A stretch of DNA of 64,000 nucleotides from Actinomycetota bacterium (GCA_009704945.1 WLDG01000003.1:22151-86150), one strand, 5' to 3'. Positions 53,197-63,650 are shown, numbered from the stretch's first letter. Notes: a model not told the origin generated them from the letters alone. Numbers and translations are program-made.

Positions 53197-54258
53197 TTGA
53201 AGCTAAAGAATGCATCAGCGGCATTCGCTCTACTGGGTGCTTCAGCCCTAGTTCTATCTGGCTGTGCGACTGCACCAGCAGAAGAGGAAACTGCAGCCCC
53301 AACAATCGACTACACAGCTTGCGCCGTCTCTGACGAGGGAAGCTGGAATGACAAGTCGTTCAACGAGTCTGTATACGACGGACTACTACAGGCACAGAGC
53401 CAACTCGGTGTTCAGATTGCTGACGCAGAGTCAAACTCCGCTGAAGACTTCGCACCAAACCTACAGGCCATGGTTGACCAGGGCTGCGACATTACTTTCG
53501 CAGTTGGCTTCAATCTTGTAGCTGACGTAAACGCAGCTGCTGCTGCTAACCCAGATGTTCAGTTCGTCACCATTGACGGCTGGTCAGAAGGAAACGCAAA
53601 CCTAAAGCCAGTTGTTTACAACATGGCAGAGTCAAGCTACCTAGCTGGTTACCTAGCTGCTGCTTACTCAACCACCAAGGTAATTGGTACCTACGGTGGT
53701 CTACAGATCCCTGCAGTTACTGACTTCATGGACGGCTTCTACTTCGGAGCACAGGCATGGTCAAAGGAGACTGGTACTCCAATCAAGGTTGTTGGTTGGG
53801 ATGCAGTAGCACAGACTGGTCAGTTCATCGGTGACTTCGTTCCAAACTCTGGAACTTCAAAGTCCATCGCAGCTGCACTTGTTAACGAAGGTGCCGACGT
53901 AATCTTCCCAGTAGGTGGAGACCAGTTCGGTGCTGTTTCTGAAGCGATCAAGGAAGCTGGCGTTGCCGGTGTAATGATCGGTGTTGACAAGGACATTGCT
54001 CTAACCAGCCCAGAGTACGCAGACATGGTTCTGACCTCAGCTGAGAAGAGAATGACCAACGCTGTTTACGACATCATTGCTGAGCTATCAGCTGGTGGCG
54101 CATTCAACGGAGACCCATATGTCGGAACTTTGGCAAATGGTGGTACCGGTCTGAGCCCACTTTACGACTTCGAGTCGAAGGTTGACGCAGCGGTTCTAAC
54201 CCGTCTAGCAGAGCTAGAGGCTGGAATCATTGCTGGCGAGATTAACCCAAAGGCCTAA
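53197..54258 (+). CDS. BMP-family basic membrane/nucleoside-binding lipoprotein (ABC substrate-binding)
   Basis: TTG start with AGGAGG SD; lipobox ALVLSGCATAPAEEE; DEGSWNDKSFNESVYDGLLQAQSQLGVQIADAES; GGDQFGAVSEAIKEAGVAGVMIGVDKD. ORF track start 53146. Confidence 0.94.
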   Translation: MKLKNASAAFALLGASALVLSGCATAPAEEETAAPTIDYTACAVSDEGSWNDKSFNESVYDGLLQAQSQLGVQIADAESNSAEDFAPNLQAMVDQGCDITFAVGFNLVADVNAAAAANPDVQFVTIDGWSEGNANLKPVVYNMAESSYLAGYLAAAYSTTKVIGTYGGLQIPAVTDFMDGFYFGAQAWSKETGTPIKVVGWDAVAQTGQFIGDFVPNSGTSKSIAAALVNEGADVIFPVGGDQFGAVSEAIKEAGVAGVMIGVDKDIALTSPEYADMVLTSAEKRMTNAVYDIIAELSAGGAFNGDPYVGTLANGGTGLSPLYDFESKVDAAVLTRLAELEAGIIAGEINPKA

Positions 54259-54282
54259 TCTAGCCAAATAGCAGTAAAGGGG

Positions 54283-54316
54283 AGGGCCGCGGATTTCTCC
54301 GCGGCCCTTCTTTTTG
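54283..54316 (+). terminator. Rho-independent terminator after the BMP lipoprotein gene
   Basis: 11-bp perfect stem AGGGCCGCGGA / TCCGCGGCCCT, TTTC loop, followed by TCTTTTTGCG. Confidence 0.93.
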
Positions 54317-54349
54317 CGAAGATAGAGTATTCGCACGAAGGGGTGCCAG

Positions 54350-55855
54350 TTGAAACTTGAACTGCGCGGAATTACTAAGCGCTTTGGAACACTAGTAGCT
54401 AATGATTCGATCAATCTGGTTGTAGAGCCAGGACAGATTCATGCGCTGCTGGGAGAAAATGGCGCCGGCAAATCAACGTTGATGAATGTTCTTTACGGAC
54501 TTTATCAAGCAGATGCTGGTGAAGTTTTATTAGATGGCGTAAAGCAATCCTTCTCAGGCCCTGGCGACGCAATGGCAGCCGGTATCGGCATGGTCCACCA
54601 GCACTTCATGCTTATACCCGTTTTCACCGTTGCAGAAAATGTTGCACTCGGTCACGAACCAACCGGCATTCTTGGATCATTAGATCTTGAAGCGGCCCGC
54701 AAGCGGGTAATTGAGATTTCCGAAAAGTTCGGTTTCAACGTTGACCCAGATGCTTTGGTGGAAGATCTGCCAGTTGGTGTTCAGCAGCGAGTCGAAATTA
54801 TCAAGGCGCTATCGCGCGATGCCAGGGTTCTGGTTTTAGATGAGCCAACTGCTGTGCTCACCCCACAAGAAACTGATGAGCTGATGCTCATCATGAAGCA
54901 GCTAGCAAAGAGCGGTACTTCAATCGTCTTCATCACCCACAAACTTCGTGAAGTGAAGGAAGTTGCCGACATCATCACGGTGATTCGTTTGGGCAAGGTC
55001 GTGGGTGACGCCAAGCCGGATGCCTCAACCTCCGAGCTTGCTTCGATGATGGTTGGCCGTGAAGTCGAGTTGACCGTTGATAAAAAAGCTGTTGCCGCGG
55101 GTGATGTGGTTTTGAAGGTCGAGAACATTTCTGTTCTTGACGATCGCTTCCAGCGCGCAGTCGATGGAATCTCTTTTGAGGTTCATGCTGGTGAGATTCT
55201 CGCCTTCGCCGGAGTTCAGGGCAACGGTCAAACTGAGCTTGCAGAAGCACTCGTTGGTCTGCGTTCCACCTTGACTGGCTTTGGGAAAATCACCCTGAAG
55301 GGCCAAGACATAACTGATCGAAGTGTCCGAAGAAGATTGGATGCCGGAATTGCCTACATTCCGGAAGATCGCAAGACCGACGGCCTTGTCTCGGAGTTTT
55401 CAATTGCTGAAAACCTAATGATCAATGCTTCTTACAAATCCAGATTCACATCAGGACCGAACATCAATTTTTCCTCCAGACGCGACATCGCGAATCAATT
55501 GGTGAAGGAATTCGACGTTAGAACGCCTTCTGCCGATACCCCTGCTGGCAAGCTTTCGGGCGGAAATCAGCAGAAGGTGGTTGTAGCCAGAGAGCTGTCT
55601 CGCAACGTGGATCTTTTGATTGCATCGCAACCAACTCGCGGTGTTGACGTGGGATCAATTGAGTTTATTCACGAGCGCATTGTTGCTGAGCGCGATGCTG
55701 GCAAGGCTGTGATTTTGATATCCACTGAGTTAGACGAAGTTCTTTCGTTAGCTGACCGAATTGCAGTTATGTATCGCGGAAAGATTGTCGGAATTGTTGG
55801 TCCGACCACCTCTCGTGAACAATTAGGAAAGATGATGGCTGGAGTAAGCGCATGA
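54350..55855 (+). CDS. Nucleoside ABC transporter ATP-binding protein (tandem NBDs, BMP-associated)
   Basis: 501 aa; Walker A GENGAGKST, VGVQQRVEIIKALSRDARVLVLDEPTAVLTPQE; second half KLSGGNQQKVVVARELSRNVDLLIASQPTRGVDVGSIEFIH. Confidence 0.94.
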   Translation: MKLELRGITKRFGTLVANDSINLVVEPGQIHALLGENGAGKSTLMNVLYGLYQADAGEVLLDGVKQSFSGPGDAMAAGIGMVHQHFMLIPVFTVAENVALGHEPTGILGSLDLEAARKRVIEISEKFGFNVDPDALVEDLPVGVQQRVEIIKALSRDARVLVLDEPTAVLTPQETDELMLIMKQLAKSGTSIVFITHKLREVKEVADIITVIRLGKVVGDAKPDASTSELASMMVGREVELTVDKKAVAAGDVVLKVENISVLDDRFQRAVDGISFEVHAGEILAFAGVQGNGQTELAEALVGLRSTLTGFGKITLKGQDITDRSVRRRLDAGIAYIPEDRKTDGLVSEFSIAENLMINASYKSRFTSGPNINFSSRRDIANQLVKEFDVRTPSADTPAGKLSGGNQQKVVVARELSRNVDLLIASQPTRGVDVGSIEFIHERIVAERDAGKAVILISTELDEVLSLADRIAVMYRGKIVGIVGPTTSREQLGKMMAGVSA

Positions 55856-57072
55856 GCGAAGAAAACCGTTGGTCTCAAGCCCTGAAGGAAATTCTTTCAG
55901 GCAGCTTTACCAGAACAGTCCTTTCAATCATTCTTGGCTTCTTGGTCGGCGCTGCGTTCATGATTGCGTCCAATAAGGAGTTCATCGAATCCTTGGGCTA
56001 CATTCTTTCAAGACCTGGCGATGCTCTCGGAGCGGCAGTTTCGGTAGTGAGCGAGGGTTATGGTGCTTTGTTCCGCGGAGCGATTTTCAATGCCGAAGCA
56101 GAAACATTTGAGCGAGCAATTCGTCCGATGACAGAAACTCTGCGTCTAGGTGCTCCTCTAATCTTGGCAGGACTTGGACTTGGTCTAACTTTCCGAGTTG
56201 GAATGTTCAACATTGGTGGTACTGGTCAGCTGATTACGGGAATGATTTTTGCGACATTTGTTGCTACGCGCCTTGAGCTTCCTTTTGTTCTGCACGTTCT
56301 TGTTGCAATCATTGCTGCAGTAATTGGTTCGACAATGCTCGGAGCACTGGTTGGATACCTAAAAGCCAGAACAGGTGCACATGAAGTAATTCTGACCATC
56401 ATGTTCAACTACATAATGCTTTACTTCTTTACTTTCTTGCTTCGCGATCCAATGCTGTTGGGTGAAGAGAGAGCCACTGGTAATCCAAAGGCTGATCCAG
56501 CTGCAGAGACAGCGCTGCTGCCTAGATTGCTAGGCGATGAGTATGCGTTGCACTATGGAATTCTTATCGCACTGATTGCGGTGGTTGTTTACTGGTGGTT
56601 GATGGAGCGATCCACCATTGGCTTTAGATTGCGAATGGTTGGCTACAACCCAGATGCTGCTAGAACCGCTGGAGTGAGCGTTGAGAGAACCTACATTTTG
56701 GCGATGGGGCTTTCCGCGGCGTTTGTTGGTCTAGCTGCCGCCAATCAAGCACTAGGTGTTTCAATTGGTGTCACTCCTTCCGCTCACGCCAACATTGGTT
56801 TTGATGCAATTACGGTTGCTCTGCTTGGAGGCTCAAATGCTCCCGGTATTTTGCTAGCAGGGTTACTCTTTGGTGCCTTCAAGGCGGGAGCACCATCGAT
56901 GCAGGTGCTTGGTGTCTCGCCCGAAGTTCTGGGAATTGTGCAGGGAGCAATCGTTCTGTTCATCGCGGCGCCGCCGCTGATCAGGGCGCTGTTCAGATTG
57001 CCGCCCGGGCAAACCACTAACGCATTGGGAGCAATTCGAGATCGACTGCTTAGAAGAGGAGGTGCCAAATGA
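55852..57072 (+). CDS. Nucleoside ABC transporter permease 1
   Basis: 406 aa; GLGLGLTFRVGMFNIGGTGQLITGMI; GAHEVILTIMFNYIMLYF; RMVGYNPDAARTAGVSVERTYILAMGLSAAFVGLAAANQALG. Confidence 0.93.
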   Translation: MSEENRWSQALKEILSGSFTRTVLSIILGFLVGAAFMIASNKEFIESLGYILSRPGDALGAAVSVVSEGYGALFRGAIFNAEAETFERAIRPMTETLRLGAPLILAGLGLGLTFRVGMFNIGGTGQLITGMIFATFVATRLELPFVLHVLVAIIAAVIGSTMLGALVGYLKARTGAHEVILTIMFNYIMLYFFTFLLRDPMLLGEERATGNPKADPAAETALLPRLLGDEYALHYGILIALIAVVVYWWLMERSTIGFRLRMVGYNPDAARTAGVSVERTYILAMGLSAAFVGLAAANQALGVSIGVTPSAHANIGFDAITVALLGGSNAPGILLAGLLFGAFKAGAPSMQVLGVSPEVLGIVQGAIVLFIAAPPLIRALFRLPPGQTTNALGAIRDRLLRRGGAK

Positions 57073-58325
57073 CAATCACCGAATTAGCAAAAGAAGAGCG
57101 GGTTGGATTTAAGTCCCCTGCGGTAATGGGATTCGTTGGTGCAGTAGTGATGCTGTTTTTTGGAATCTTAGGTCGAGAAGGTGAAGTAGCTTTCGAAATC
57201 TCACGCCGAAATGATGTTATTCAGGTTCCTGCGATACCGGTTGACTCCTCAACTCTCGGTATCTTCTCTGGAGTTCTAATGCTGGCAATTGCTGGCTATT
57301 CACTGTCCCGCTCACTCAAGAACCTAAGAACTCCCATTTGGTTGTCTTCAATTTATGGCCTCATTGGTGTTATAGCTCTGCTTGGTTGGTTGGCTGCTGG
57401 TGCTGCGGTGCCGATTGCATTTATTGCTGGCACAGCGCTGGTTTTGGCGGTGCCAATCATGCTCGGTGCAATGGGCGGCATCATGTGTGAGCGTGTCGGT
57501 GTTACCAACATTGCCATTGAGGCTCAGCTACTAACCGGTGCCTTTATGGCGGCTGTTGTCTCATCTATAACGGACAACTTCCTATTCGGTTTGTTCTCAG
57601 CAATGATTGGCGCGGCTTTGGTGTCGATGGTGCTAGCTGTTTTCGCAATCAAGTATTTGGCGCAGCAGATCATTGTTGGAGTGGTGCTAAACGTTCTAAT
57701 GATTGGAATCACAAACTTCCTTTACCAGCAGTGGCTGACAGAGGATGGCGAGAACGTGAACTTCCCTGGCACCATGGATATCATCCGCATTCCGTTCCTC
57801 TCAGACATCCCGATTATCGGGCCAGTTCTGTTTGAGAACAGAATCACTGTCTTCTTGGCATTGATCATCGTTCCTACTCTTTACTTTGTTTTGTTCAAGT
57901 CAAAACTGGGCCTTCGAGCAAGGGCTGTCGGAGAACACCCGCTAGCAGCTGACACAGTTGGAATCAATGTCGGTCGCACTCGTTTTTGGTGGGTGACGAT
58001 TGGTGGAATGTCGGCTGGTCTTGGCGGTGCTGCTCTAACGATTGGCAACGCAGGAGCATTTGGTCGAGAGATGTCTGGTGGATTTGGATTTATCGCACTT
58101 GCTGTGGTGATCCTTGGCCGCTGGCACCCAATCTCAGCTGCGCTAGCAGCTCTGCTTTTCGGTTTCTCAATTATTTTGAGAGTCTGGGCAAATCAGGTTA
58201 GCCCGGGCATTCCAACGGACTTCATCACCATGGTTCCCTACATCGTCACAATCATCGCGGTGGTTGGTTTCGTGGGACAATCCAGGCCGCCCAAGGCTTT
58301 GGCTGTTCCATATACAAAGGGATAG
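57069..58325 (+). CDS. Nucleoside ABC transporter permease 2
   Basis: 418 aa; GAMGGIMCERVGVTNIAIEAQLLTGAFMAAV; LRARAVGEHPLAADTVGINVGRTRFWWVTIGGMSAGLGGAALTIG. Confidence 0.93.
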   Translation: MTITELAKEERVGFKSPAVMGFVGAVVMLFFGILGREGEVAFEISRRNDVIQVPAIPVDSSTLGIFSGVLMLAIAGYSLSRSLKNLRTPIWLSSIYGLIGVIALLGWLAAGAAVPIAFIAGTALVLAVPIMLGAMGGIMCERVGVTNIAIEAQLLTGAFMAAVVSSITDNFLFGLFSAMIGAALVSMVLAVFAIKYLAQQIIVGVVLNVLMIGITNFLYQQWLTEDGENVNFPGTMDIIRIPFLSDIPIIGPVLFENRITVFLALIIVPTLYFVLFKSKLGLRARAVGEHPLAADTVGINVGRTRFWWVTIGGMSAGLGGAALTIGNAGAFGREMSGGFGFIALAVVILGRWHPISAALAALLFGFSIILRVWANQVSPGIPTDFITMVPYIVTIIAVVGFVGQSRPPKALAVPYTKG

Positions 58326-58327
58326 TT

Positions 58328-58717
58328 ATGGAAATTGATTGGAAACAACTAACTGCGGTTGCTACCACTGCCATGGAGAAGGCCTATGCGCCTTATTCGA
58401 ATTTTCCGGTTGGTGCAGCGGCACTTACTGAAGATGGTCGAATAATCTCTGGCTGCAACGTTGAAAACGCTTCTTACGGAATCGGGCTCTGCGCAGAGTG
58501 TTCGCTAGTTAGTGAACTGTTCAGAACTGGCGGTGGAAAGCTGGTTGCTTTTGCGTGTGTCGATGGGAAGGGTCAGCCTCTAATGCCGTGTGGTAGATGC
58601 CGTCAGCTTTTGTTCGAGCACTCAGCGGATGGCATGCTGCTCCAAACAATTAGTGGAATCAAAACCATCAATGAAGTGTTGCCAGATGCCTTTGGTCCTA
58701 AGGATCTGCAGAAATGA
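58328..58717 (+). CDS. cdd: Cytidine deaminase
   Basis: 129 aa; AYAPYSNFPVGAAALTEDGRIISGCNVENASYGIGLCAECSL and PCGRCRQLLFEH. Confidence 0.96.
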   Translation: MEIDWKQLTAVATTAMEKAYAPYSNFPVGAAALTEDGRIISGCNVENASYGIGLCAECSLVSELFRTGGGKLVAFACVDGKGQPLMPCGRCRQLLFEHSADGMLLQTISGIKTINEVLPDAFGPKDLQK

Positions 58718-59991
58718 GCTACTCAGCAGTAGAGCTGATTATCAAAAAGAGAGAAAAGGGCCAGCTTTCTACCGAAGAAATCGACTGGCTAATTTCCTCC
58801 TATACCTCAGGCCACGTCGCTGATGAACAAATGTCGGCAATGGCAATGGCAATTTTGCTCAACGGCATGGATCGCAGAGAAATCCTTGACCTAACCATGG
58901 CAATGATTGCATCAGGGGAAAGACTTGATTTTTCGTCTTTGGATGCCAAGACCGCGGATAAGCATTCAACCGGAGGCGTGGGAGACAAGATAACTCTCCC
59001 ACTCGCCCCACTGGTTGCTTCCTATGGAGTTGCAGTTCCTCAGCTAAGTGGTCGCGGTTTGGGTCACACTGGCGGAACACTGGACAAGCTAGAAGCTGTT
59101 CCAGGTTGGCGAGCAGCCCTCTCCAACGAGGAGATGTATCAGCAACTCAAAGAAGTCGGAGCTGTGATTTGTGCGGCTGGCAGTGGTTTGGCGCCGGCCG
59201 ATCGCAAGCTTTATTCACTTCGCGATGTGACTGGAACCGTTGAGGCAATTCCACTAATTGCTTCATCCATCATGAGTAAGAAAATTGCTGAGGGAACATC
59301 CGCTCTAGTGCTAGACGTCAAAGTTGGCAGCGGCGCATTTATGAAGACACTAGAGCGGGCCACGGAGCTGGCGAATGTCTTGGTTCAGATTGGTAATGAC
59401 GCAGGAGTCAAGACATCCGCTTTACTAACTGACATGTCAACACCTCTTGGCAAAAAGATTGGCAATGCCCTCGAGGTCGAGGAATCAATTGAGGTTCTCT
59501 CTGGCGGAGGACCAGCAGATGTGATTGCAATAACTGTTGAGCTGGCTCGAGAAATGCTTGCTCACAGTGGAATTACAGATGTTGATCCAGCCGAGAACTT
59601 GCGAAATGGCAAGGCCATGGACAAGTGGAATCAAATGATTTCTGCCCAAGGTGGAGATCCGACAGCCGAGCTGCCCAAGGCTAAACACTCCACAGTTATT
59701 TCTGCCGAGGGGTCAGGTTTCATCAGCAAGCTTGACGCTCTTTCCATCGGAATTGCCTCCTGGCGTTTAGGAGCTGGGCGCGAGAGAAAAGAAGATGCGG
59801 TTCAGTTTGGCGCAGGCGTGGAACTCCATGCCCAACTGGGTGATCGGATTGAAAAAGGCCAGCCCCTACTTACGCTTTTCTCTGACGCCCCTGAGAAATT
59901 TGCCAGGGCCGAGGAAGCGCTAGCTGGCGCGGTGGAGTACTCTGAGAAAGCGCCTATGGAGAGAAAGTTCGTCCTGGGCAAAGTCAGTTAG
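58714..59991 (+). CDS. deoA: Thymidine/pyrimidine-nucleoside phosphorylase
   Basis: 425 aa; KHSTGGVGDKITLPLAPLVASYGVAVPQLSGRGLGHTGGTLDKLEAVPGW; KKIAEGTSALVLDVKVGSGAFMK. Confidence 0.96.
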   Translation: MSYSAVELIIKKREKGQLSTEEIDWLISSYTSGHVADEQMSAMAMAILLNGMDRREILDLTMAMIASGERLDFSSLDAKTADKHSTGGVGDKITLPLAPLVASYGVAVPQLSGRGLGHTGGTLDKLEAVPGWRAALSNEEMYQQLKEVGAVICAAGSGLAPADRKLYSLRDVTGTVEAIPLIASSIMSKKIAEGTSALVLDVKVGSGAFMKTLERATELANVLVQIGNDAGVKTSALLTDMSTPLGKKIGNALEVEESIEVLSGGGPADVIAITVELAREMLAHSGITDVDPAENLRNGKAMDKWNQMISAQGGDPTAELPKAKHSTVISAEGSGFISKLDALSIGIASWRLGAGRERKEDAVQFGAGVELHAQLGDRIEKGQPLLTLFSDAPEKFARAEEALAGAVEYSEKAPMERKFVLGKVS

Positions 59992-59998
59992 GAATGCC

Positions 59999-61084
59999 TT
60001 GGATATCCAATCTCTTCCCAAAATCTCTCTCCATGATCATCTAGATGGCGGACTAAGGCCACAGACCATTGTTGAGTTGTCGGAATCAATTGGCCACAAA
60101 CTTCCAAAATCAAACGCAACAGAACTTGCAATCTGGTTCTCTGAGCAATGCAACTCCGGATCATTGGTCAAGTATCTGGAAACCTTTGAGCACACGGTCG
60201 CTGTTATGCAGAACTACGAGGGACTTGAAAGAGTTGCCTACGAATCTGTTTTGGATCTGGCGATGGAAGGGGTCATTTATGGAGAACTGCGCTGGGCTCC
60301 TGAACAGCACCTCAATTCAGGCCTGAGCTTAGATCAAACAGTTGAAGCTGTTCAAGATGGCTTAGAACGTGGAATGGAAGAGGTTGCCAATCGAGGCGGC
60401 TTCATCCGGACCGGTCAAATAATCACAGCAATGCGCCATACCGATCGAAGTCTCGAGATAGCGGAGTTGGCGGTTCGTCACCGCAACAACGGCGTAGTCG
60501 CATTTGATATTGCGGGACCAGAAAAAGGTTTTCTGCCTTCCAGGCACAAGGTCGCTTTTGATTACCTCGCATCGGAGCTGTTCCCGGTGACTGTTCACGC
60601 CGGTGAGGCCGATGGAATTGATTCAATCAAGGATGCGATCATCAGTGGAAGAGCAATTCGACTTGGCCATGGTGTTCGACTAATTGAGGACATAATGTTT
60701 TCAAGAACTGAGGGAGACACTGACCTAGTAGTTCTAGGTCCAGTGGCCCAATGGGTGCATGATCGTGAGATTGCGCTTGAACTGTCACCATCATCCAATT
60801 TACAAACCGGTGCGTTTGCAATGATGGGTGAGAGCATGTCAGATCATCCAATTGACATCATGTACGACTTGGGATTCAAGGTAACGGTGAACACGGATAA
60901 TCGACTTATGAGCGGCACTTCACTCACCAAAGAACTTGAGATTCTTTCGGAAACTTTTGGTTATACCCTGGCGGATCTGGAGCAGTTCCAGCTCAACGCA
61001 GCTTCAAGTGCATTTCAAGGGATGCCAGAGCGAGAAGAGTTGATGGACATGATAGAAATTGGTTTTGCCCGGGCAGCTCAGTAA
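59999..61084 (+). CDS. add: Adenosine deaminase
   Basis: 361 aa; KISLHDHLDGGLRPQTI; ELFPVTVHAGEADGIDSIKDAI; RLGHGVRL; KVTVNTDNRLMSGTSLTKEL. Confidence 0.94.
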   Translation: MDIQSLPKISLHDHLDGGLRPQTIVELSESIGHKLPKSNATELAIWFSEQCNSGSLVKYLETFEHTVAVMQNYEGLERVAYESVLDLAMEGVIYGELRWAPEQHLNSGLSLDQTVEAVQDGLERGMEEVANRGGFIRTGQIITAMRHTDRSLEIAELAVRHRNNGVVAFDIAGPEKGFLPSRHKVAFDYLASELFPVTVHAGEADGIDSIKDAIISGRAIRLGHGVRLIEDIMFSRTEGDTDLVVLGPVAQWVHDREIALELSPSSNLQTGAFAMMGESMSDHPIDIMYDLGFKVTVNTDNRLMSGTSLTKELEILSETFGYTLADLEQFQLNAASSAFQGMPEREELMDMIEIGFARAAQ

Positions 61085-61126
61085 GCCCCTTCTTCTCTAA
61101 TTTCACCATTTATGCTTCACTGAGTT

Positions 61127-61396
61127 ATGCGAATCTATTGCGTCTGTGGTGCTGGAATTGGAACCAGCGTCATTCTTGCGCGCAATGCCCAGAAAGTATT
61201 GAGTGAGCTGGGCATAGCAGCGGATGTAACTGCGGTAGCGATGGCAAACCTAGGACAGCTGCCCGCGGCACAACTGATTCTCGCCACTAAGGATGTAGCC
61301 GAGGACCTCATCCTGACTAACAGTGAAATTGTGGTCCTAAAGAGTGCACTGGACCTTCCAGAGCTGAAGAATGCACTTACTGCCGCTCTGAGCTAG
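61127..61396 (+). CDS. PTS system subunit IIB (lactose/ascorbate-type fold)
   Basis: 89 aa; MRIYCVCGAGIGTSVILARNAQKVLSELGI phosphocysteine loop; no adjacent IIA or IIC. Confidence 0.85.
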   Translation: MRIYCVCGAGIGTSVILARNAQKVLSELGIAADVTAVAMANLGQLPAAQLILATKDVAEDLILTNSEIVVLKSALDLPELKNALTAALS

Positions 61397-61399
61397 CAT
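61394..61399 (+). promoter_or_regulatory. Candidate -10 (TAGCAT) for leaderless PPOX-like gene; overlaps IIB stop codon
   Basis: TAGCAT, CTAAAG (6 nt), ATG at 61406; no SD. Confidence 0.35.
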
Positions 61400-61405
61400 C
61401 TAAAG

Positions 61406-62065
61406 ATGCAACCAGGAAGCACAGACCGCACCACTCTGCGAAGGATTTCACATAAGGCTTCGCATGATCAAGCAGACCTTTATTCAATCTTGGATGACAA
61501 CCTTGTAGCCCACGTTGGCGTGGTTGAGAGTGGTCAGCCCCTTGTCATCCCAATGACCTATGGTCGCAGCGGTAACACGCTTTACCTGCATGGTTCATCC
61601 GGATCTCGACTAATGAGATTGTTAGCCGACAATCCAAGTGTGTGCATCAGCATTACAGAATTGAATGCGCTAAAGATTGCACGAAGCACTTTCAATTCCG
61701 GCATGCATTACAGAGCCGCGGTAATTTTCGGTACGGCACGCTTGGTCTCTGATCAAGATAAGCTTCAGGCCCTCGACGCCTTGAGTGATGGATTGATTCC
61801 TGGCCGCAATCCAGAAGCAAGACCAACCACCAAGAAAGAACTGGCTGCGACCATCATCATTTCTGTTGAGCTGGACGAAACATCTGTGAAAATTTCGAAG
61901 AATGAAGTTGACGACCCTGAAGAGGACATGAACTTGGGCTATTGGGCCGGCATTATTCCTCTAAAGACAGTGGCGAGCGAAGCGATTCCGGCGGACGACG
62001 AGTCGGCTGGTTTGCCTGTGCCGCCAAGTGTTATGAGATTTATTGAGCAGCGGCGAGGTAGCTAG
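61406..62065 (+). CDS. Pyridoxamine 5'-phosphate oxidase-like FMN-binding protein (NimA-like)
   Basis: 219 aa; RTTLRRISHKASHDQADLYSILDDNLVAHVGVVESGQPLVIPMTYGRSGNTLYLHGSSGSRLMRLL. Confidence 0.85.
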   Translation: MQPGSTDRTTLRRISHKASHDQADLYSILDDNLVAHVGVVESGQPLVIPMTYGRSGNTLYLHGSSGSRLMRLLADNPSVCISITELNALKIARSTFNSGMHYRAAVIFGTARLVSDQDKLQALDALSDGLIPGRNPEARPTTKKELAATIIISVELDETSVKISKNEVDDPEEDMNLGYWAGIIPLKTVASEAIPADDESAGLPVPPSVMRFIEQRRGS

Positions 62066-63650
62066 CAGCAAAGTCCTTCAGACGGGCTAAGTCTGATTCT
62101 GATCCGCTGTATTGCAGGTAACACTTCAGCTTCGGTTCTGTTCCGCTGGGCCTGAATATCATTCGCACTTTTTCATTTTCTAAGATCACAGCATCAGTGC
62201 GGAGGGTATCGCTGGCGGCCAGGTCAATCATTTTTAGACTTCCATCAAATTCAGTCGGAGGCTTACTTCTAACGTGCTGCATGATCTTTCCAATTACCGA
62301 GAGTTCTTGAACTCGAATAGACACTTGGCCTGTGGAACTTTCTCCGAATTTTTCTTTCAGCTGCCCAAGAAGGTCCAGTAAAGATTTTCCTTGAGCTTTC
62401 AAGTCAGCCGCTAACTCAGCGACAAAAAGAGCTGCCGTGATTCCATCTTTATCCGGGGTGTGGGATGGGTCTACGCAGTAGCCAAGGGCCTCTTCATACC
62501 CAAACACCAGATTGGGAACTTTAGAAATCCACTTAAAGCCCGTGAGTGTCTGCTTGTAATCAAGGTTGTAATGCTCTGCAATTTTGCTCAGATTTGCTGA
62601 CACGATTGAATTGGCAATGGTTCCCTTTGAATTCTTTTGCGCCACATAGTCGGCAAGTATCAATCCGACCTGGTCACCTGTCAGCATCTGCCATCCTTTA
62701 TGCGTTGGCACGGCTACTGCTAACCGGTCGGCGTCGGGATCATTTGCCAGTATCAGATCGCTTCCATTGTTCTCTGCAGTCTCTATTGCTAAGTCCATGG
62801 CTCCTGGCTCTTCAGGATTTGGAAAGACAACCGTAGGAAAGGTTGCATCGGCTTTTTGCTGAGCAGAGACTGGTTGAACTTTGAATCCAGCATTCGAAAA
62901 TATGTCGCCGACAACAGACCAACCCACTCCGTGCAAGGCCGTATGGGTGATTTTTAGGTTGGGCCTATTTGAATTTTCTTTTGAAATGAGTGACAGAGCT
63001 CTGTCTACGTAGTGAGAGATGTCTAACTCTGTTAGTGACTGAATATCGGAACTGTGCTCAATCGTGGCAAACGTTTCAGATTTTGAGATGTCGGCTATCA
63101 GCGCGGCAATATCTTTGTCTTGCGGAGATATCAGTTGGGATCCTCCATTGGCTCCACCGAGATAAACCTTGTATCCATTGTCCCTGGGGGGATTGTGGCT
63201 AGCTGTCACCACGATGGTTGCTGAGGCCCCCAATCTTTTGCCTGTGAAGGCGGCAACTGGAGTCGGAACTGTCGTTTGAAATAGCATCGCTTTGCAACCG
63301 GCGGCAGCCAGAATCTCGGCTGTGTCTTGAGCGAAGATGTCCGAGTTTTCGCGTCCGTCATAGCCAACCACTACTGATAGCTGACCATTTGAATCTTGGT
63401 AAAGAGACTTGTGGCTGTTTAGGAACCTAGCTATTGCTAATGCAGCGTAAGAGACGACAATCCGATTCATCCGATTCGGGCCAGCTCCCAATTCACCCCG
63501 CAGACCAGCTGTGCCGAACTGCAGCAATTGTGAAAAACGATCCTCTAGACCCGCTAAATCATTCTCGTTAATGAGGTTTTCTAGCTCAGCCTTAGTCTTA
63601 CTATCCGGATCTTGGTCTGACCAAGCTCTGGCTAATTCAATTACTGACAT
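62040..63650 (-). CDS. pgm: Phosphoglucomutase/phosphomannomutase family protein
   Basis: 536 aa; LQFGTAGLRGELGAGPNRMN, VVTASHNPPRDNGYKVYLGG (active Ser), NDPDADRLAVAV, FRPSGTEPKLKCYL. Confidence 0.94.
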   Translation of the reverse strand: MSVIELARAWSDQDPDSKTKAELENLINENDLAGLEDRFSQLLQFGTAGLRGELGAGPNRMNRIVVSYAALAIARFLNSHKSLYQDSNGQLSVVVGYDGRENSDIFAQDTAEILAAAGCKAMLFQTTVPTPVAAFTGKRLGASATIVVTASHNPPRDNGYKVYLGGANGGSQLISPQDKDIAALIADISKSETFATIEHSSDIQSLTELDISHYVDRALSLISKENSNRPNLKITHTALHGVGWSVVGDIFSNAGFKVQPVSAQQKADATFPTVVFPNPEEPGAMDLAIETAENNGSDLILANDPDADRLAVAVPTHKGWQMLTGDQVGLILADYVAQKNSKGTIANSIVSANLSKIAEHYNLDYKQTLTGFKWISKVPNLVFGYEEALGYCVDPSHTPDKDGITAALFVAELAADLKAQGKSLLDLLGQLKEKFGESSTGQVSIRVQELSVIGKIMQHVRSKPPTEFDGSLKMIDLAASDTLRTDAVILENEKVRMIFRPSGTEPKLKCYLQYSGSESDLARLKDFAASYLAAAQ

